NCBI RefSeq assembly: GCF_007830615.1
Contig: NZ_VLLI01000018.1
Coordinates: forward strand, 51,760-115,759
Source: Mucilaginibacter frigoritolerans
GTDB lineage: Bacteria; Bacteroidota; Bacteroidia; Sphingobacteriales; Sphingobacteriaceae
Direction: 5' to 3'
Length of the DNA stretch: 64,000 nucleotides
Below the pieces are notes generated by a model. That model saw only the letters and a list, made by a program, of their open reading frames with translations. It was not told the DNA's origin and made no database searches. The position numbers were made by a program, and so were the translations under genes. Positions 37,110-46,336 of this stretch are shown piece after piece. Numbering within the stretch: position 1 is the first letter of the stretch; each line of letters starts with the position of its first letter.

Positions 37110-37841
37110 TTACCTGTAAAGGGAAGATAATGACTCTGTATTTGCAGCTACGCCCTTTAAAATATGGTGAACAGCTTTTTGAATAGTGATACCTTTAGCA
37201 ACTTCATTAATAGCATGTTCATTCCATTTGGTATTGGCATGAGGGTTAATGGCATTTTCGCCAATAGAAGTACTGATAAAACCCGGACATACTACGTTGG
37301 CTTTCACACCCAGCTTTTTGGCTTCAATTCGTAAAATTTTGGTGTAATTTACAATAGCATGTTTGGTAACGCTATAAGGTGCCATTAAAGCCAGGTAATC
37401 AATTAGCCCAGCCGCCGAGGCTATATTTACAATTTGCCCCGAACCCTGTTTTAACATTTGCCGATATGCCGTTAGCGAACCGTTGAGCACACCGTAGAAG
37501 TTAATGTCAACAATCTTTTTCCATTGTTCAATATCAATATCGCGTATTTCACCACTTACGGCAATACCAGCGTTATTAAATATCAAATCGAGCCGACCAT
37601 GCCGATTTACAATTTCTGTAACAATGTTTTCAAATTCAGTTATTATCGCAACATCAAGCTTTTGGGCAATTATATTACCATTTATTGCCATAGATTCGGT
37701 CTCTATGGCTTTTGCAATATCGATATCAGTACAAAAAACAATTGCACCTTCAGTTGCCAATTGCAGGCACAAACCTCTCCCAATACCCGAGCCAGCACCT
37801 GTTATCAAAACAACTTTATTATGAAAATAGTTATTGTACAT
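37110..37841 (-). CDS. Short-chain dehydrogenase/reductase
   Basis: The protein has 243 residues with a Rossmann fold. The cofactor motif TGAGSGIG is at residues 14-21, NNAGIA at 89-94, and the catalytic Ser142, Tyr156 and Lys160 (YSVTK) are in place. The acidic residue after strand 2 (CTDID) favours NAD over NADP. It is divergent from the ArsR/old-yellow-enzyme unit and 155 bp from it, so the ArsR protein could control both sides. Substrate unknown. Confidence 0.88.
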   Translation of the reverse strand: MYNNYFHNKVVLITGAGSGIGRGLCLQLATEGAIVFCTDIDIAKAIETESMAINGNIIAQKLDVAIITEFENIVTEIVNRHGRLDLIFNNAGIAVSGEIRDIDIEQWKKIVDINFYGVLNGSLTAYRQMLKQGSGQIVNIASAAGLIDYLALMAPYSVTKHAIVNYTKILRIEAKKLGVKANVVCPGFISTSIGENAINPHANTKWNEHAINEVAKGITIQKAVHHILKGVAANTESLSSLYR

Positions 37842-37960
37842 TTCTAAATCTGATTAAAACAGGTTTACCAAAAACACCATGAAAAGTGTAAAGTGGACCG
37901 AATATAAAAAAAATTGCAGCAAGCCACTTTATCAATTCCGTGTCATCTCTCTTACATAAA

Positions 37961-37992
37961 TTGACATATCGGAAAAAACCGATATATATTTG
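37961..37992 (+). promoter_or_regulatory. Promoter with embedded ArsR-type operator
   Basis: TTG at 37961-37963 and TATATTTG at 37985-37992 are 21 bp apart. The inverted repeat ATATCGG (37966-37972), AAAAAA, CCGATAT (37979-37985) fills the spacer and touches the -7 box. The ATG at 37997 begins 5 nt after the box, so the mRNA is probably leaderless. The likely ligand is the ArsR-family product encoded here. Confidence 0.75.
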
Positions 37993-37996
37993 TGCC

Positions 37997-38296
37997 ATGG
38001 ATCAGGTAGAGATTTTTAAGGCATTGTCCAACAAAACCAGGCTGCAAATATTAGGCTGGCTCAAAAACCCGGAAGAAAGCTTTCCGGAACAGGGGACATA
38101 TGGCTATGCCGATGGTGTTTGCGTTGGGCAAATACAGGTTAAAACCGGGCTCACCCAATCAACCGTATCCGAATATTTAAGCAGTTTACAACGTGCAGGC
38201 CTGGTTACATCAACTCGTAAAGGGCAGTGGACCTATTACAAACGCAATGAAGAAGCGTTTACCGCATTGAGTCAAATTATTCAATCAGAAATATAA
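37997..38296 (+). CDS. ArsR family winged-helix regulator
   Basis: From the ATG at 37997 the protein has 99 residues: MDQVEIFKALSNKTRLQILG, a recognition helix at TGLTQSTVSEYLSSLQRAGL and a beta wing STRKGQWTYYKRN. An in-frame start at 37940 lies upstream of the promoter boxes and is rejected. A segment with a single Cys (YADGVCVGQIQ) replaces the usual metal-site Cys pair, so a metal sensor role is doubtful; an organic or redox signal fits better with the oxidoreductases around it. The old-yellow-enzyme gene follows after 15 bp. Confidence 0.9.
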   Translation: MDQVEIFKALSNKTRLQILGWLKNPEESFPEQGTYGYADGVCVGQIQVKTGLTQSTVSEYLSSLQRAGLVTSTRKGQWTYYKRNEEAFTALSQIIQSEI

Positions 38297-38311
38297 AATC
38301 AATAAATAAAC

Positions 38312-39418
38312 ATGAATACGGATAGTTTATTCAGGCCATTCAGCCTCAAATCATTAAATATAAAAAACCGCATTGTAATGGCGCCAATGACCCGGTCATT
38401 TTCGCCTAATGGAACCCCCACACCGGATGTTGCTGCTTATTACCGCAAACGCGCCGAAGGCGAAGTTGGTCTGATCCTTTCTGAAGGAACTGTGATAGAT
38501 CGTGTATCCTCGTCTAACGATGCTAATATCCCCCATTTTTATGGCGAACAGGCATTAGCAGGCTGGCAAAATGTAATTAATGGCGTGCATACTGCCGGAG
38601 GCGCTATGGCACCGCAAATATGGCACATGGGGGTTATGAACAACCATCATTCGGGCTGGTTACCAGCTGAACCCTTTGAAGGGCCATCGGGCCTAAACAA
38701 GCCGGGCTTTAACAATGGCAAAACTATGACTGATGCTGACATTGCCGATACCATTGCTGCATTTGGCCGTGCTGCCGCCGATGCAAAAAGATTAGGTTTT
38801 GATTGCGTTGAAATACACGGTGCACATGGTTATTTAATTGATCAGTTTTTTTGGGAAGGAACTAACGAACGCACAGATATTTATGGCGGTAAAACCCTTG
38901 CAGAACGTACCCGGTTTGCCACCGAAGTAATTAAAGAAGTACGCAAACAGGTAGGCGAAGATTTTGCAGTCATTATCCGTTTATCACAATGGAAACCTGC
39001 CGACTATAACTATAAACTGACCCAAACACCACAGGAAATGGAAGCGTGGCTCAATCCGCTTGCTGATGCAGGTGCCGATATTTTCCATTGCTCGCAACGC
39101 CGTTTCTGGGAGCCTGAGTTTGAAGGATCTGAACTTAATTTTGCTGGCTGGGCCAAAAAACTAACCGGTAAAGCAACCATCTCTGTTGGCTCGGTGGGAC
39201 TAAGCGGCGAATTTCTGGCAGCTTTTGCCGGTGAAAGTTCTGAACCAAGTTCATTAGATGAATTACTACGCCGTATGGACAATAACGAATTTGACCTGGT
39301 GGCTGTTGGCCGCCCGTTATTGGCAGATCCTAACTGGGTGAAAAAGATTCACGAAGGCCGTACCAGCGAATTAAAAGGATTCAGCAAAGCAGCCTTAACT
39401 GAACTTGTTGTAGATTAA
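38312..39418 (+). CDS. Old yellow enzyme family NADH:flavin oxidoreductase
   Basis: This 368-residue FMN enzyme has a TIM barrel: RPFSLKSLNIKNRIVMAPMT, the substrate-binding pair in EIHGAHGYLIDQFFW and the FMN phosphate region DLVAVGRPLLADP. It reduces activated C=C bonds in enones, or nitro groups. It is co-transcribed with the ArsR regulator and divergent from an SDR; ene-reductase plus SDR is a sensible pair for electrophile detoxification. The natural substrate is unknown. Confidence 0.9.
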   Translation: MNTDSLFRPFSLKSLNIKNRIVMAPMTRSFSPNGTPTPDVAAYYRKRAEGEVGLILSEGTVIDRVSSSNDANIPHFYGEQALAGWQNVINGVHTAGGAMAPQIWHMGVMNNHHSGWLPAEPFEGPSGLNKPGFNNGKTMTDADIADTIAAFGRAAADAKRLGFDCVEIHGAHGYLIDQFFWEGTNERTDIYGGKTLAERTRFATEVIKEVRKQVGEDFAVIIRLSQWKPADYNYKLTQTPQEMEAWLNPLADAGADIFHCSQRRFWEPEFEGSELNFAGWAKKLTGKATISVGSVGLSGEFLAAFAGESSEPSSLDELLRRMDNNEFDLVAVGRPLLADPNWVKKIHEGRTSELKGFSKAALTELVVD

Positions 39419-39440
39419 TATTCATATATATATCTTATTA

Positions 39441-39484
39441 ATAACAATGGTCAAAGAATAACATCTTTGACCATTGTTATTTTA
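39441..39484 (+). terminator. Intrinsic terminator of ArsR/old-yellow-enzyme unit
   Basis: A perfect 17-bp stem (39441-39457 with 39464-39480) and 6-nt loop, followed by TTTATATT, begins 22 bp after the stop codon. Confidence 0.9.
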
Positions 39485-39540
39485 TATTGGTGGTGCTGAG
39501 GATGTAACTTACCGATCATCGCACGTTCAATTAGTCATTA

Positions 39541-39613
39541 TATAAAGACTTGGAATATAAAAACCAACCCGCAGCTTCACCCTTTGTAATGCCCAATAAG
39601 TATCGTATCTATA
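39541..39613 (+). pseudogene. Decayed fragment of an rlmF gene
   Basis: This stretch aligns with codons of the intact rlmF at 44161-44243. Core blocks CCGCAGCTTC and TATCGTATCTAT are identical, and AAAACCAA, CCC, TTTGTAA, GCC and AAT align with scattered single-base changes, a one-base deletion and a 5-bp gap. Across the deletion it reads IKTNPQL then FVMPNKY, as in RlmF. It lies in an otherwise gene-free 325-bp gap after the terminator at 39484. The rest of the gene is not recognisable here. Confidence 0.7.
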
Positions 39614-39743
39614 ACACACACCAATAATTTGGCATTAAACCATTCTTTATACCTGAACATCAGCAGGCTATATTAAGTTTGCAATTATTATGTGGCTATT
39701 TGTACAGGTATTAGGTATTTTGCAATCAACTTAAACATTAGTC

Positions 39744-41194
39744 ATGATTAAAAAAATCCTAATTTATTTAACACTGCTAACCCCGCTTGCGGCATTTTCA
39801 CAAAACGATGCACCGGTTTTAAAAAAGTTTTACAAAGATGCCGGCTCTACTCCCGATGTCTTGATTTTAAATGCCCAGGTAAACATTATAGCTGTACAGG
39901 CTGGAAAAAAGAATTCAGACGTGATGGCAGTAAACGATCACATGGAAACTTTATGGACAACCCCATTAACCGGCTCTGGCGTTATAACAGAAAAATTTAA
40001 AGATAAAATAGTTGCCATTACAACTGATGATGAAGCAAAGGATATAGCTATTACTAAAGCATTTATTCTGGATCCTAAAACCGGGAAAATATTGCTTGAA
40101 AAAAAGATAGTTGAAACAAAAAAAGATTATTTGATTGAAAAACAAATATTCACTGGTGAGGGTAAGTACCTGAAAATAGCATTAAGAGAAACTGGTTTTA
40201 AGAATACGCTCCACGTAGCTAGTGTGTTTTCAAACCCGTTGAAAACGTTAAATGAAACCAGAGATATATCTGTTATAGAATATGATGACCTGTTGAACCC
40301 TAAGCAATATAAGCTTGATCTGCACGACGGCACCCTGGAAAACATAACAACCGATATAAATGGCAATTTGATAGTATCGTGGCTTAATCAAAATCATCTG
40401 GAAATCGTTAAATACGGAACGGGCAGTAATACTGCTATTACTAGCATAAAAACTGATTTACCCTATGAAGCCGACAAAAACTATGATCCTTCCCATTCCC
40501 TCCACTTAATTTCATCCACTGCTAACCCCAACACCATATATTGTGCAGCAATGTTCAGCAATCAGGATAACAAAACAGAGCTTTCTATAGGTAAATTTGA
40601 CTTTGCTACCGGCAAAACCAACTTTACCGAAGAGGTATTTACCAACGACCATTTAAAAAGCTTGCGGAAAGCGTTTGTACCTATAAACAAAAAAATGGAT
40701 GCCCCAACATTTGAGAGCAAAAAATCATTAGCCATCAGGTATTTTAAAGAAGCAGGCGAAAAATTAGTCGTTTCGGTGTCTGCGCGGACAACTGAACCTA
40801 GCAGCATCGGTGGCGGTTCATGGATGACCGAAAGCTCATTCCTGCTTAATATTTATGACACTGATATCAACCTAAAAGCACAACAGTTTTTACCAGTGTC
40901 GTACTCTGTTCCTTTTGCAACATTACCAACCGCATACCATTATAATGATGGAAAGTTATAGGTAATGATAAAACCGGAGCTACAAAAGTAAAAGCTGTTT
41001 ATGGTATCCTTAACCTTCAAAGTGGCCAATGGGAACAGTTAGACTGGTTGTCGAAAAAAGACCTCGATGGTTCTGATGTTGGGCTAAGCTCTTCTACCAT
41101 GTGGTTTAAAAACGGCTTTATTTTACCTTATAGCGATCTTAAAATTTTATTGAATTCGAAAGAAGATATTAAACTTCAGCAAAACACGCTTTAA
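39744..41194 (+). pseudogene. Exported protein gene with a 3' frameshift
   Basis: A signal peptide (LTLLTPLAAFSQ) opens a 405-residue frame that stops at 40961 after YHYNDGKL. One base over, the sequence continues as GNDKTGATKVKAVYG and runs 77 residues to a TAA at 41192-41194 (ending KLQQNTL), right before a terminator. The two parts join without a gap in sense, so one net base was lost near 40955-40965. The full product of about 483 residues has repeated beta-rich segments, propeller-like, with no catalytic motif I know. A sequencing error is possible. Confidence 0.75.
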
Positions 41195-41216
41195 TAATCA
41201 AATTCATATAAAAAGG

Positions 41217-41251
41217 AAGTCTCCGGCATAAAAACCGGAGACTTTCTTTTT
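41217..41251 (+). terminator. Intrinsic terminator after frameshifted exported gene
   Basis: AAGTCTCCGG (41217-41226) pairs perfectly with CCGGAGACTT (41235-41244), followed by TCTTTTTT. It lies 22 bp after the downstream-frame stop, confirming that the gene originally ended there. Confidence 0.92.
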
Positions 41252-41275
41252 TAGCCGGAGAAACAGTTGTTCAAT

Positions 41276-42127
41276 TTACTGCTCTTCCATATCTACAACT
41301 TCGTACGCATCTTGTCCATTGGCATTAACGGGCTGGTAATAAGTACCATTGTAAACAAGATATTTATTCCCGTCGATAGTTGCTTCCTGAGCACCATCGG
41401 GTAGCTTGGTTACTACAGCTCCAATAGGGGGAGCCACCACTTGGTAAGCACCATTAGTTTGCGTGTAATAGGCGCCCCCATAATAATAGTAATTAACACC
41501 ACTAACCGGAATAGTGCTATATCCTGATGGCAAAACGGTTATGGTTGCACCAATAGGCGCCGGAACAACATTATAACCACCGGAAGCCGGTACATAATAT
41601 ACGCCATTGTCGTAGTGATATTCCTGATTATTAATGGCGATAATAACGGCTGTTGTAGCAAGTGCAGCAATAAAAAAGCCTAATGGATGCCATGTTGGGC
41701 CCCAGTAATATGGCCTATATGGATGATAGCGATAAGAGTAAAATGGTCTTCGCCTGATAAAAACGGGGCGTGATGGCCGGTAAATTGGCGGACGTACTGG
41801 TGGGCGATGGCCAAAGCCTGGTTTTCCGGGCCGGTAGCCATGAGTTGGCTTGTGGTGGCTTGGTGGCCGATGATTAGCTGGCGGACGGGGATTATTAACA
41901 GGCGGCCTGTGTCCCTGGCTTGGTGGGCGCTGACCGGGTGAAGGGCGTTGACCCTGTGGCGGACGTTGACCTTGCGCCGGGCGTTGATTAGTACCCGATG
42001 GCACTGACGGCATTTCTGCTGCTATAACGGATGAGCGGTAAAAACCGGCGTAAACCGGATCGAACACCATAATAAACGTGGCCAATAAAAAAAACACAGC
42101 CAATAATTTGGAATACAGCTTCCTCAT
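41276..42127 (-). CDS. DUF6515 family protein with Pro-rich linker
   Basis: The protein has 283 residues: an N-terminal signal segment, a low-complexity linker (about residues 45-130) made of RPPxxQ/H/N units, an Arg/Tyr-rich stretch, a TM-like segment (about 148-162, GFFIAALATTAVIIA), then three repeats of the pattern G-x-Y-Y ... P-I-G-A-x-x-x-x-L-P-x-G ending DAYEVVDMEEQ. The repeats match DUF6515. Its role is unknown; the layout suggests a surface or envelope structure. It lies between a terminator and a divergent peptidase gene. Confidence 0.8.
   Translation of the reverse strand: MRKLYSKLLAVFFLLATFIMVFDPVYAGFYRSSVIAAEMPSVPSGTNQRPAQGQRPPQGQRPSPGQRPPSQGHRPPVNNPRPPANHRPPSHHKPTHGYRPGKPGFGHRPPVRPPIYRPSRPVFIRRRPFYSYRYHPYRPYYWGPTWHPLGFFIAALATTAVIIAINNQEYHYDNGVYYVPASGGYNVVPAPIGATITVLPSGYSTIPVSGVNYYYYGGAYYTQTNGAYQVVAPPIGAVVTKLPDGAQEATIDGNKYLVYNGTYYQPVNANGQDAYEVVDMEEQ
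41780..41995 (-). repeat. Degenerate repeats encoding RPP units
   Basis: About eleven short degenerate repeats coding for Q/H/N-R-P-P type units of variable length sit inside the DUF6515 gene. Such coding repeats can change copy number by slippage or recombination. Confidence 0.55.
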
Positions 42128-42412
42128 AAAATTTTTGATTAAGGGTGATAGATATCTTTTAAAACAAAACTTAAAGTCTTAAAAAATAGATAAATCAATC
42201 AGGAGGGGCCTATACAATGTACTATATAAGGCTTAGATAACATAAATATCGTTAACATTATTAACAATTGTCACTTTTATGCAAATAATTATTGATAGCC
42301 CTTTACTAAAATAAACTATCAAACTTGGTTAGCAATTAAATAGTTTACTGATACTAAATTTTATAAATGCAGGCAGATTTATATTAGATTTAAATAATCA
42401 ATTACAACCTTT

Positions 42413-43984
42413 ATGAAAAAACGGCTATATCTCATTATCTGCTATTGCCTGGCATTGTACACTGTAATGGCTGGGCCCGGCAAGCACCTACATTACCCGC
42501 CAAAACCATTGCCCCGCATTGCTATAGCTGGCCTGGGAATTGAGTCCAGTACTTTCTCGCCTGCATTAACAAGCGAAGCTGCTTTTCATGCACAGTACGG
42601 TGCTGATGTATTTGCTGTTTATCCATTTTTTGCAACGGACTCCGGGCTGCGCGACAGAGCCGTGTGGATACCAACCCTGGTGGGCCACGCCTTGCCAGGT
42701 GGTACTGTTACCCGCGAAGCTTATGAATCACTGGTAAACAAAACACTCGATTCGCTTAAAAAGAATAGCCCATACGACGGTTTATATTTCGATATCCATG
42801 GCGCTATGAGCGTTGTAGGGCTCGATGACCCGGAGGGTGACTTTATTGAACGAATAAGGAAAGTTGTTGGTCCGAAAACCATAATCTCAACCTCTATGGA
42901 TCTGCACGGCAATGTTTCCTGGCGCCTGGCAGTAAACACCGACCTCATTACCTGTTACCGCAAGGCTCCGCATGAAGATGCCATGGACACAAAAAAAAGA
43001 GCGGTTGAAAACCTATTGGAACGGATAGAAAGTGGAAAAGGCAAACCAGCATACAAGGCGTATATAGCCATACCAATACTGCTCCCCGGCGAAAAAACCA
43101 GCACACGGATTGAACCGGCCAAAAGCGTATACGCCGCGGTTACACCTGCTGCCACACAAAAGGGAATTATTGATGCAGCCATATGGGTTGGCTACGCATG
43201 GGCCGACGAGCCACGTAACCATGCAGTGGTAATGGTTACTGGGGATGACAAAGAAAAAGTAACCTCAACTGCAGAAGCGCTGGCACAACGTTTTTGGGAT
43301 GCACGAGCCGGCTACGCCTTTGTGGCACCCACAGGCAATTTGGAACAATGCCTCAATAAAGCATTATCCAGCACTAAGCATCCCTTTTTCATCAGCGACT
43401 CGGGAGATAACCCTACTGCAGGCGGAGCAGGGGATGTAACCTGGACATTGACCCAAATACTTCAACGCTCTGAATTTAAAAATGACAATGGTCCTTCCTT
43501 GATTTACGCCTCTATCCCCGGCCCTGAGTTGATAAAAAAGGCCATAGCAGTGGGCGTAGGCAAACAGGTAGATGGTTTTGCAGGCGCCGCAGTTGATGCA
43601 CGCAATGCGCGCCCTGTACATATCACCGGAATTGTTGAATCTATTGTTTATGGCGATAAAGATGCCGAGGTTGAAGCTGCTATAAAAGTGGGCAGCGTTC
43701 ATATTATAGTTACTCAAAAACGGAAACCTTATCATAAAGAAGCCGATTTTACCCGTCTTGGCCTTAACCCACGCAAAACAGATATTGTGGTAGTAAAAAT
43801 TGGCTACCTGGAACCTGAACTTTATAACATGCGAGCCGACTGGATGCTTGCGCTAACCCCTGGAGGCGTAGATCAGGACATTGAGCACCTCCCTTATCAT
43901 CGTATTCAACGCCCTATGTTTCCAATGGATAAAAACATGCCCACTCCGGATCTGACAGCTAAGCTGGTACCTTCGGTTCAATAG
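42413..43984 (+). CDS. M81 family metallopeptidase (MlrC-like)
   Basis: The protein has 523 residues with a signal peptide ending at YTVMAGPG. MlrC family blocks: RIAIAGLGIESSTFSPA, DGLYFDIHGAMS, STSMDLHGNVS with likely zinc ligands, YRKAPHEDAMDT and SDSGDNPTAGGAGD. The family is named for microcystin-degrading MlrC but most members act on unknown linear or cyclic peptides or amides. It stands alone, followed by a terminator. Confidence 0.92.
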   Translation: MKKRLYLIICYCLALYTVMAGPGKHLHYPPKPLPRIAIAGLGIESSTFSPALTSEAAFHAQYGADVFAVYPFFATDSGLRDRAVWIPTLVGHALPGGTVTREAYESLVNKTLDSLKKNSPYDGLYFDIHGAMSVVGLDDPEGDFIERIRKVVGPKTIISTSMDLHGNVSWRLAVNTDLITCYRKAPHEDAMDTKKRAVENLLERIESGKGKPAYKAYIAIPILLPGEKTSTRIEPAKSVYAAVTPAATQKGIIDAAIWVGYAWADEPRNHAVVMVTGDDKEKVTSTAEALAQRFWDARAGYAFVAPTGNLEQCLNKALSSTKHPFFISDSGDNPTAGGAGDVTWTLTQILQRSEFKNDNGPSLIYASIPGPELIKKAIAVGVGKQVDGFAGAAVDARNARPVHITGIVESIVYGDKDAEVEAAIKVGSVHIIVTQKRKPYHKEADFTRLGLNPRKTDIVVVKIGYLEPELYNMRADWMLALTPGGVDQDIEHLPYHRIQRPMFPMDKNMPTPDLTAKLVPSVQ

Positions 43985-44025
43985 CCACTACTATTACAGC
44001 GTATATTTACGAACTATTGCCCATG

Positions 44026-44058
44026 AAAAACACGGCCCCAACAACAGCCGTGTTTTTT
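44026..44058 (+). terminator. Intrinsic terminator between M81 peptidase and rlmF
   Basis: AAAAA-CACGGC (44031-44036) and GCCGTG (44047-44052)-TTTTTT with a 10-nt loop. It shows that the longer rlmF frame opening at 44017 does not start there. Confidence 0.85.
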
Positions 44059-44059
44059 G

Positions 44060-44067
44060 TAACTTTG
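44060..44067 (+). promoter_or_regulatory. -7 box of rlmF
   Basis: TAACTTTG matches TAnnTTTG and begins 2 bp after the T-run of the upstream terminator. The ATG at 44089 follows after a leader of about 15 nt. No clear TTTG at -33. Confidence 0.5.
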
Positions 44068-44088
44068 CAATCCCGTTATTCTTATTTT

Positions 44089-45060
44089 ATGTCGATACCA
44101 GTCAAACCAATAGTTGCCGAAAAAGAAAACCTGCACCCCCGCAATGCACATCGGCAGGAGTATAATTTTGACCAGCTTATTAAAACCAATCCGCAGCTTC
44201 GCCCCTTTGTAAAGCCTAATCAGCACGGTATCGTATCTATCAATTTCAGCGATCCTGAAGCGGTAAAAATACTGAACAAAAGCTTGCTGAAACAATTTTA
44301 TGGAGTTAACGATTGGGATATACCCGAAGGATACCTTTGCCCGCCTATACCCGGCCGTGCAGATTACATACATTATATAGCTGATCTTTTAGGCGAAATG
44401 GATAATGGCAATATCCCCACCGGCAAAAAAATAAAAATTCTGGATATAGGAACCGGCGCAAATTGTATTTATCCGGCAATTGGTAGCACAGTTTACAACT
44501 GGCATTTTGTGGGTACTGATATTGATCCGATTGCTATCCGGTCGGCAAAAGACATTTTAGCCGCTAACAAACATTTAAAAGATCATATATTACTGCGTCA
44601 GCAAACCAACAAGCATAACATATTTAAAGGCATTGTTTTAAACGCTGAAGGCTTTGATGCAACCATTTGTAATCCGCCATTCCACGCATCGGCATTAGAG
44701 GCACAGCTGGCAACCGTTAACAAATGGAACAAGTTAAAGGGAGTCCCACAGCCACAAACCACACAAAACTTTGGTGGCCAAAAAAAGGAATTATGGTATC
44801 CAGGCGGCGAGGCGGCATTTATTAAACTCATTATTGAACAGAGCGCATTGGTAGCTAAGCAATGTTTATGGTTCACTACACTGGTATCTAAAAAAGACAC
44901 CCTTCCCGGAGTTTATAAAGCATTAAAAAAAGTAGCTGCTGCCGATGTCAGAACCATAGGCATGTCGCAGGGGCAAAAGGTAAGCCGCATGGTAGCATGG
45001 ACGTTTTTAAATGAAGCTGAACGCACCGAATGGGTTAACACTTGGTGGCACAAAGCATAA
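44089..45060 (+). CDS. rlmF: 23S rRNA (adenine(1618)-N(6))-methyltransferase RlmF
   Basis: From the ATG at 44089 the protein has 323 residues: LHPRNAHRQEYNFDQLIKTN, FVKPNQHGIVSINFSDP, a SAM-binding loop ILDIGTGANCIYP and the amino-methyltransferase motif NPPF in ATICNPPFHAS. It methylates N6 of A1618 in 23S rRNA. The upstream ATG at 44017 precedes the terminator and promoter and is rejected. A decayed piece of the same gene is found at 39541-39613. Confidence 0.95.
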   Translation: MSIPVKPIVAEKENLHPRNAHRQEYNFDQLIKTNPQLRPFVKPNQHGIVSINFSDPEAVKILNKSLLKQFYGVNDWDIPEGYLCPPIPGRADYIHYIADLLGEMDNGNIPTGKKIKILDIGTGANCIYPAIGSTVYNWHFVGTDIDPIAIRSAKDILAANKHLKDHILLRQQTNKHNIFKGIVLNAEGFDATICNPPFHASALEAQLATVNKWNKLKGVPQPQTTQNFGGQKKELWYPGGEAAFIKLIIEQSALVAKQCLWFTTLVSKKDTLPGVYKALKKVAAADVRTIGMSQGQKVSRMVAWTFLNEAERTEWVNTWWHKA

Positions 45061-45121
45061 TTACCACCAATTTTTAAAATACCATTTGCAGGGTGGTTCT
45101 TAAATATTTAGTTTTGAATCT

Positions 45122-46066
45122 ATGGCTAAAACCAACCGGCAGCACACTACAAAAGCATCGGATAAAGCTTTGAAAGCTGCAGATGAAACTAAACCCAAAG
45201 ACGGAAAAGCGGCACCAAAAGCCAAAAGCTCCCGTCCCAAAGTTAGCAACACAAAAGAACCCGAAAATAGTGGCACCGCTCATGAAAAAATAGAGGAGCC
45301 ATTACCAATATCCTCACCCAAAATTGAAATGGAAGTACATCATCATCCACAACTTGACCACAAGCCTAAGCCATGGAAAGAATACCTGTTGGAAGGTTTA
45401 ATGATATTTATTGCCGTAATGATGGGCTTTATTGCCGAAAATGTAAGAGAAGCCATTACCAATCATCAGCACGTAAAGGAGCTTACCTCACAGCTTGTTC
45501 AGGACCTTAAAACCGATACCGCTCAATTAAATGAGATCTATCAATTTGAAACAAACATTTTAAAAACCGATGATTCTTTGGTAAGCGTTTTACAGTTGCC
45601 CTTAAAAGATGAAGATATAGGTCACATACAAAAGCTTGTTGCTAATTCACATAGTATTTCACTCTTTCATCCATCAGCAGGTGCCATTTTTGCTATTAAA
45701 AACGAGCTCCACCTAAAGCAATTTTCAAGTTCAAAAATAATTAGCTACATCGCAGCATACGAAAGGCATACCGAATTATTGCACACCGCTCAGGATATTG
45801 CATTGCAATATCAAAGAAGCTTTGTCGATCCGTTTTTACTGAAGCATTTTACCGCGGCTAACCTGAGTGCAGCTTTTGGCGGCCACAAACTCGAAAAACC
45901 CGAAATGAGGAACTTATCGCAGGAAGATATTACGCAATTAGGTGTGGATATGGTACTCATAAGAATTGTTACCGACGAACTGTTACGCGATAACAGGAAG
46001 ATAAAATACGATGTGATAACACTATTACAATATGTAAAAGAAAGATATCAGCCAGATGAAGAATAA
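45122..46066 (+). CDS. Hypothetical membrane protein with Lys-rich N-terminus
   Basis: The protein has 314 residues. Residues 1-60 are Lys/Ala/Pro-rich and probably disordered, then a His-rich piece (VHHHPQLDHKP) leads into PWKEYLLEGLMIFIAVMMGF, a single TM helix at about 100-117, followed by AENVREAI and a long helical domain with no motif I know. Proteins with this W-K-E-Y-x-x-E-x-x-M-x-F-x-A-V-x-x-G-F-x-A-E-N pattern recur in Bacteroidota genomes, in my recollection, without a known role. Opposite end of the gap holds the parC terminator. Confidence 0.8.
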   Translation: MAKTNRQHTTKASDKALKAADETKPKDGKAAPKAKSSRPKVSNTKEPENSGTAHEKIEEPLPISSPKIEMEVHHHPQLDHKPKPWKEYLLEGLMIFIAVMMGFIAENVREAITNHQHVKELTSQLVQDLKTDTAQLNEIYQFETNILKTDDSLVSVLQLPLKDEDIGHIQKLVANSHSISLFHPSAGAIFAIKNELHLKQFSSSKIISYIAAYERHTELLHTAQDIALQYQRSFVDPFLLKHFTAANLSAAFGGHKLEKPEMRNLSQEDITQLGVDMVLIRIVTDELLRDNRKIKYDVITLLQYVKERYQPDEE

Positions 46067-46171
46067 TAGATGTAATAACTTATCCAATAACAACAAATAC
46101 CAGGTGCCCAGGCTTTAATGTATATTAAAAAAGAGCCTTTGATTTCGTCTGTATAAAAAAGACGAGATGAA

Positions 46172-46252
46172 TTATTCTTTTGGTAACAGTTTGACACCTA
46201 TTAAAGTAACCAAAAAACTAACAGCTAAAAAAATTAGAGACACCCAGATCAT
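46172..46252 (-). CDS. Candidate 26-residue single-TM small protein
   Basis: The minus strand between parC's terminator and the Lys-rich membrane protein gene encodes MIWVSLIFLAVSFLVTLIGV then KLLPKE and a TAA (46172-46174). It is one hydrophobic helix with positive charge at the end, like known bacterial small membrane proteins. There is no clear promoter or ribosome site, so this is a candidate only. The rest of the interval 46067-46336 shows no gene. Confidence 0.3.
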   Translation of the reverse strand: MIWVSLIFLAVSFLVTLIGVKLLPKE

Positions 46253-46336
46253 AATGCAATTAAACGTTAATAATACAATTATTATTATATTATTTCAATA
46301 CCGCTAATAAAAAAATTACGCTGATTTATAAAATAT

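Noticed and set aside
44017..44088. N-terminal extension of RlmF from 44017
   Set aside because: The region contains an intrinsic terminator and the -7 box; the ATG at 44089 fits the family.
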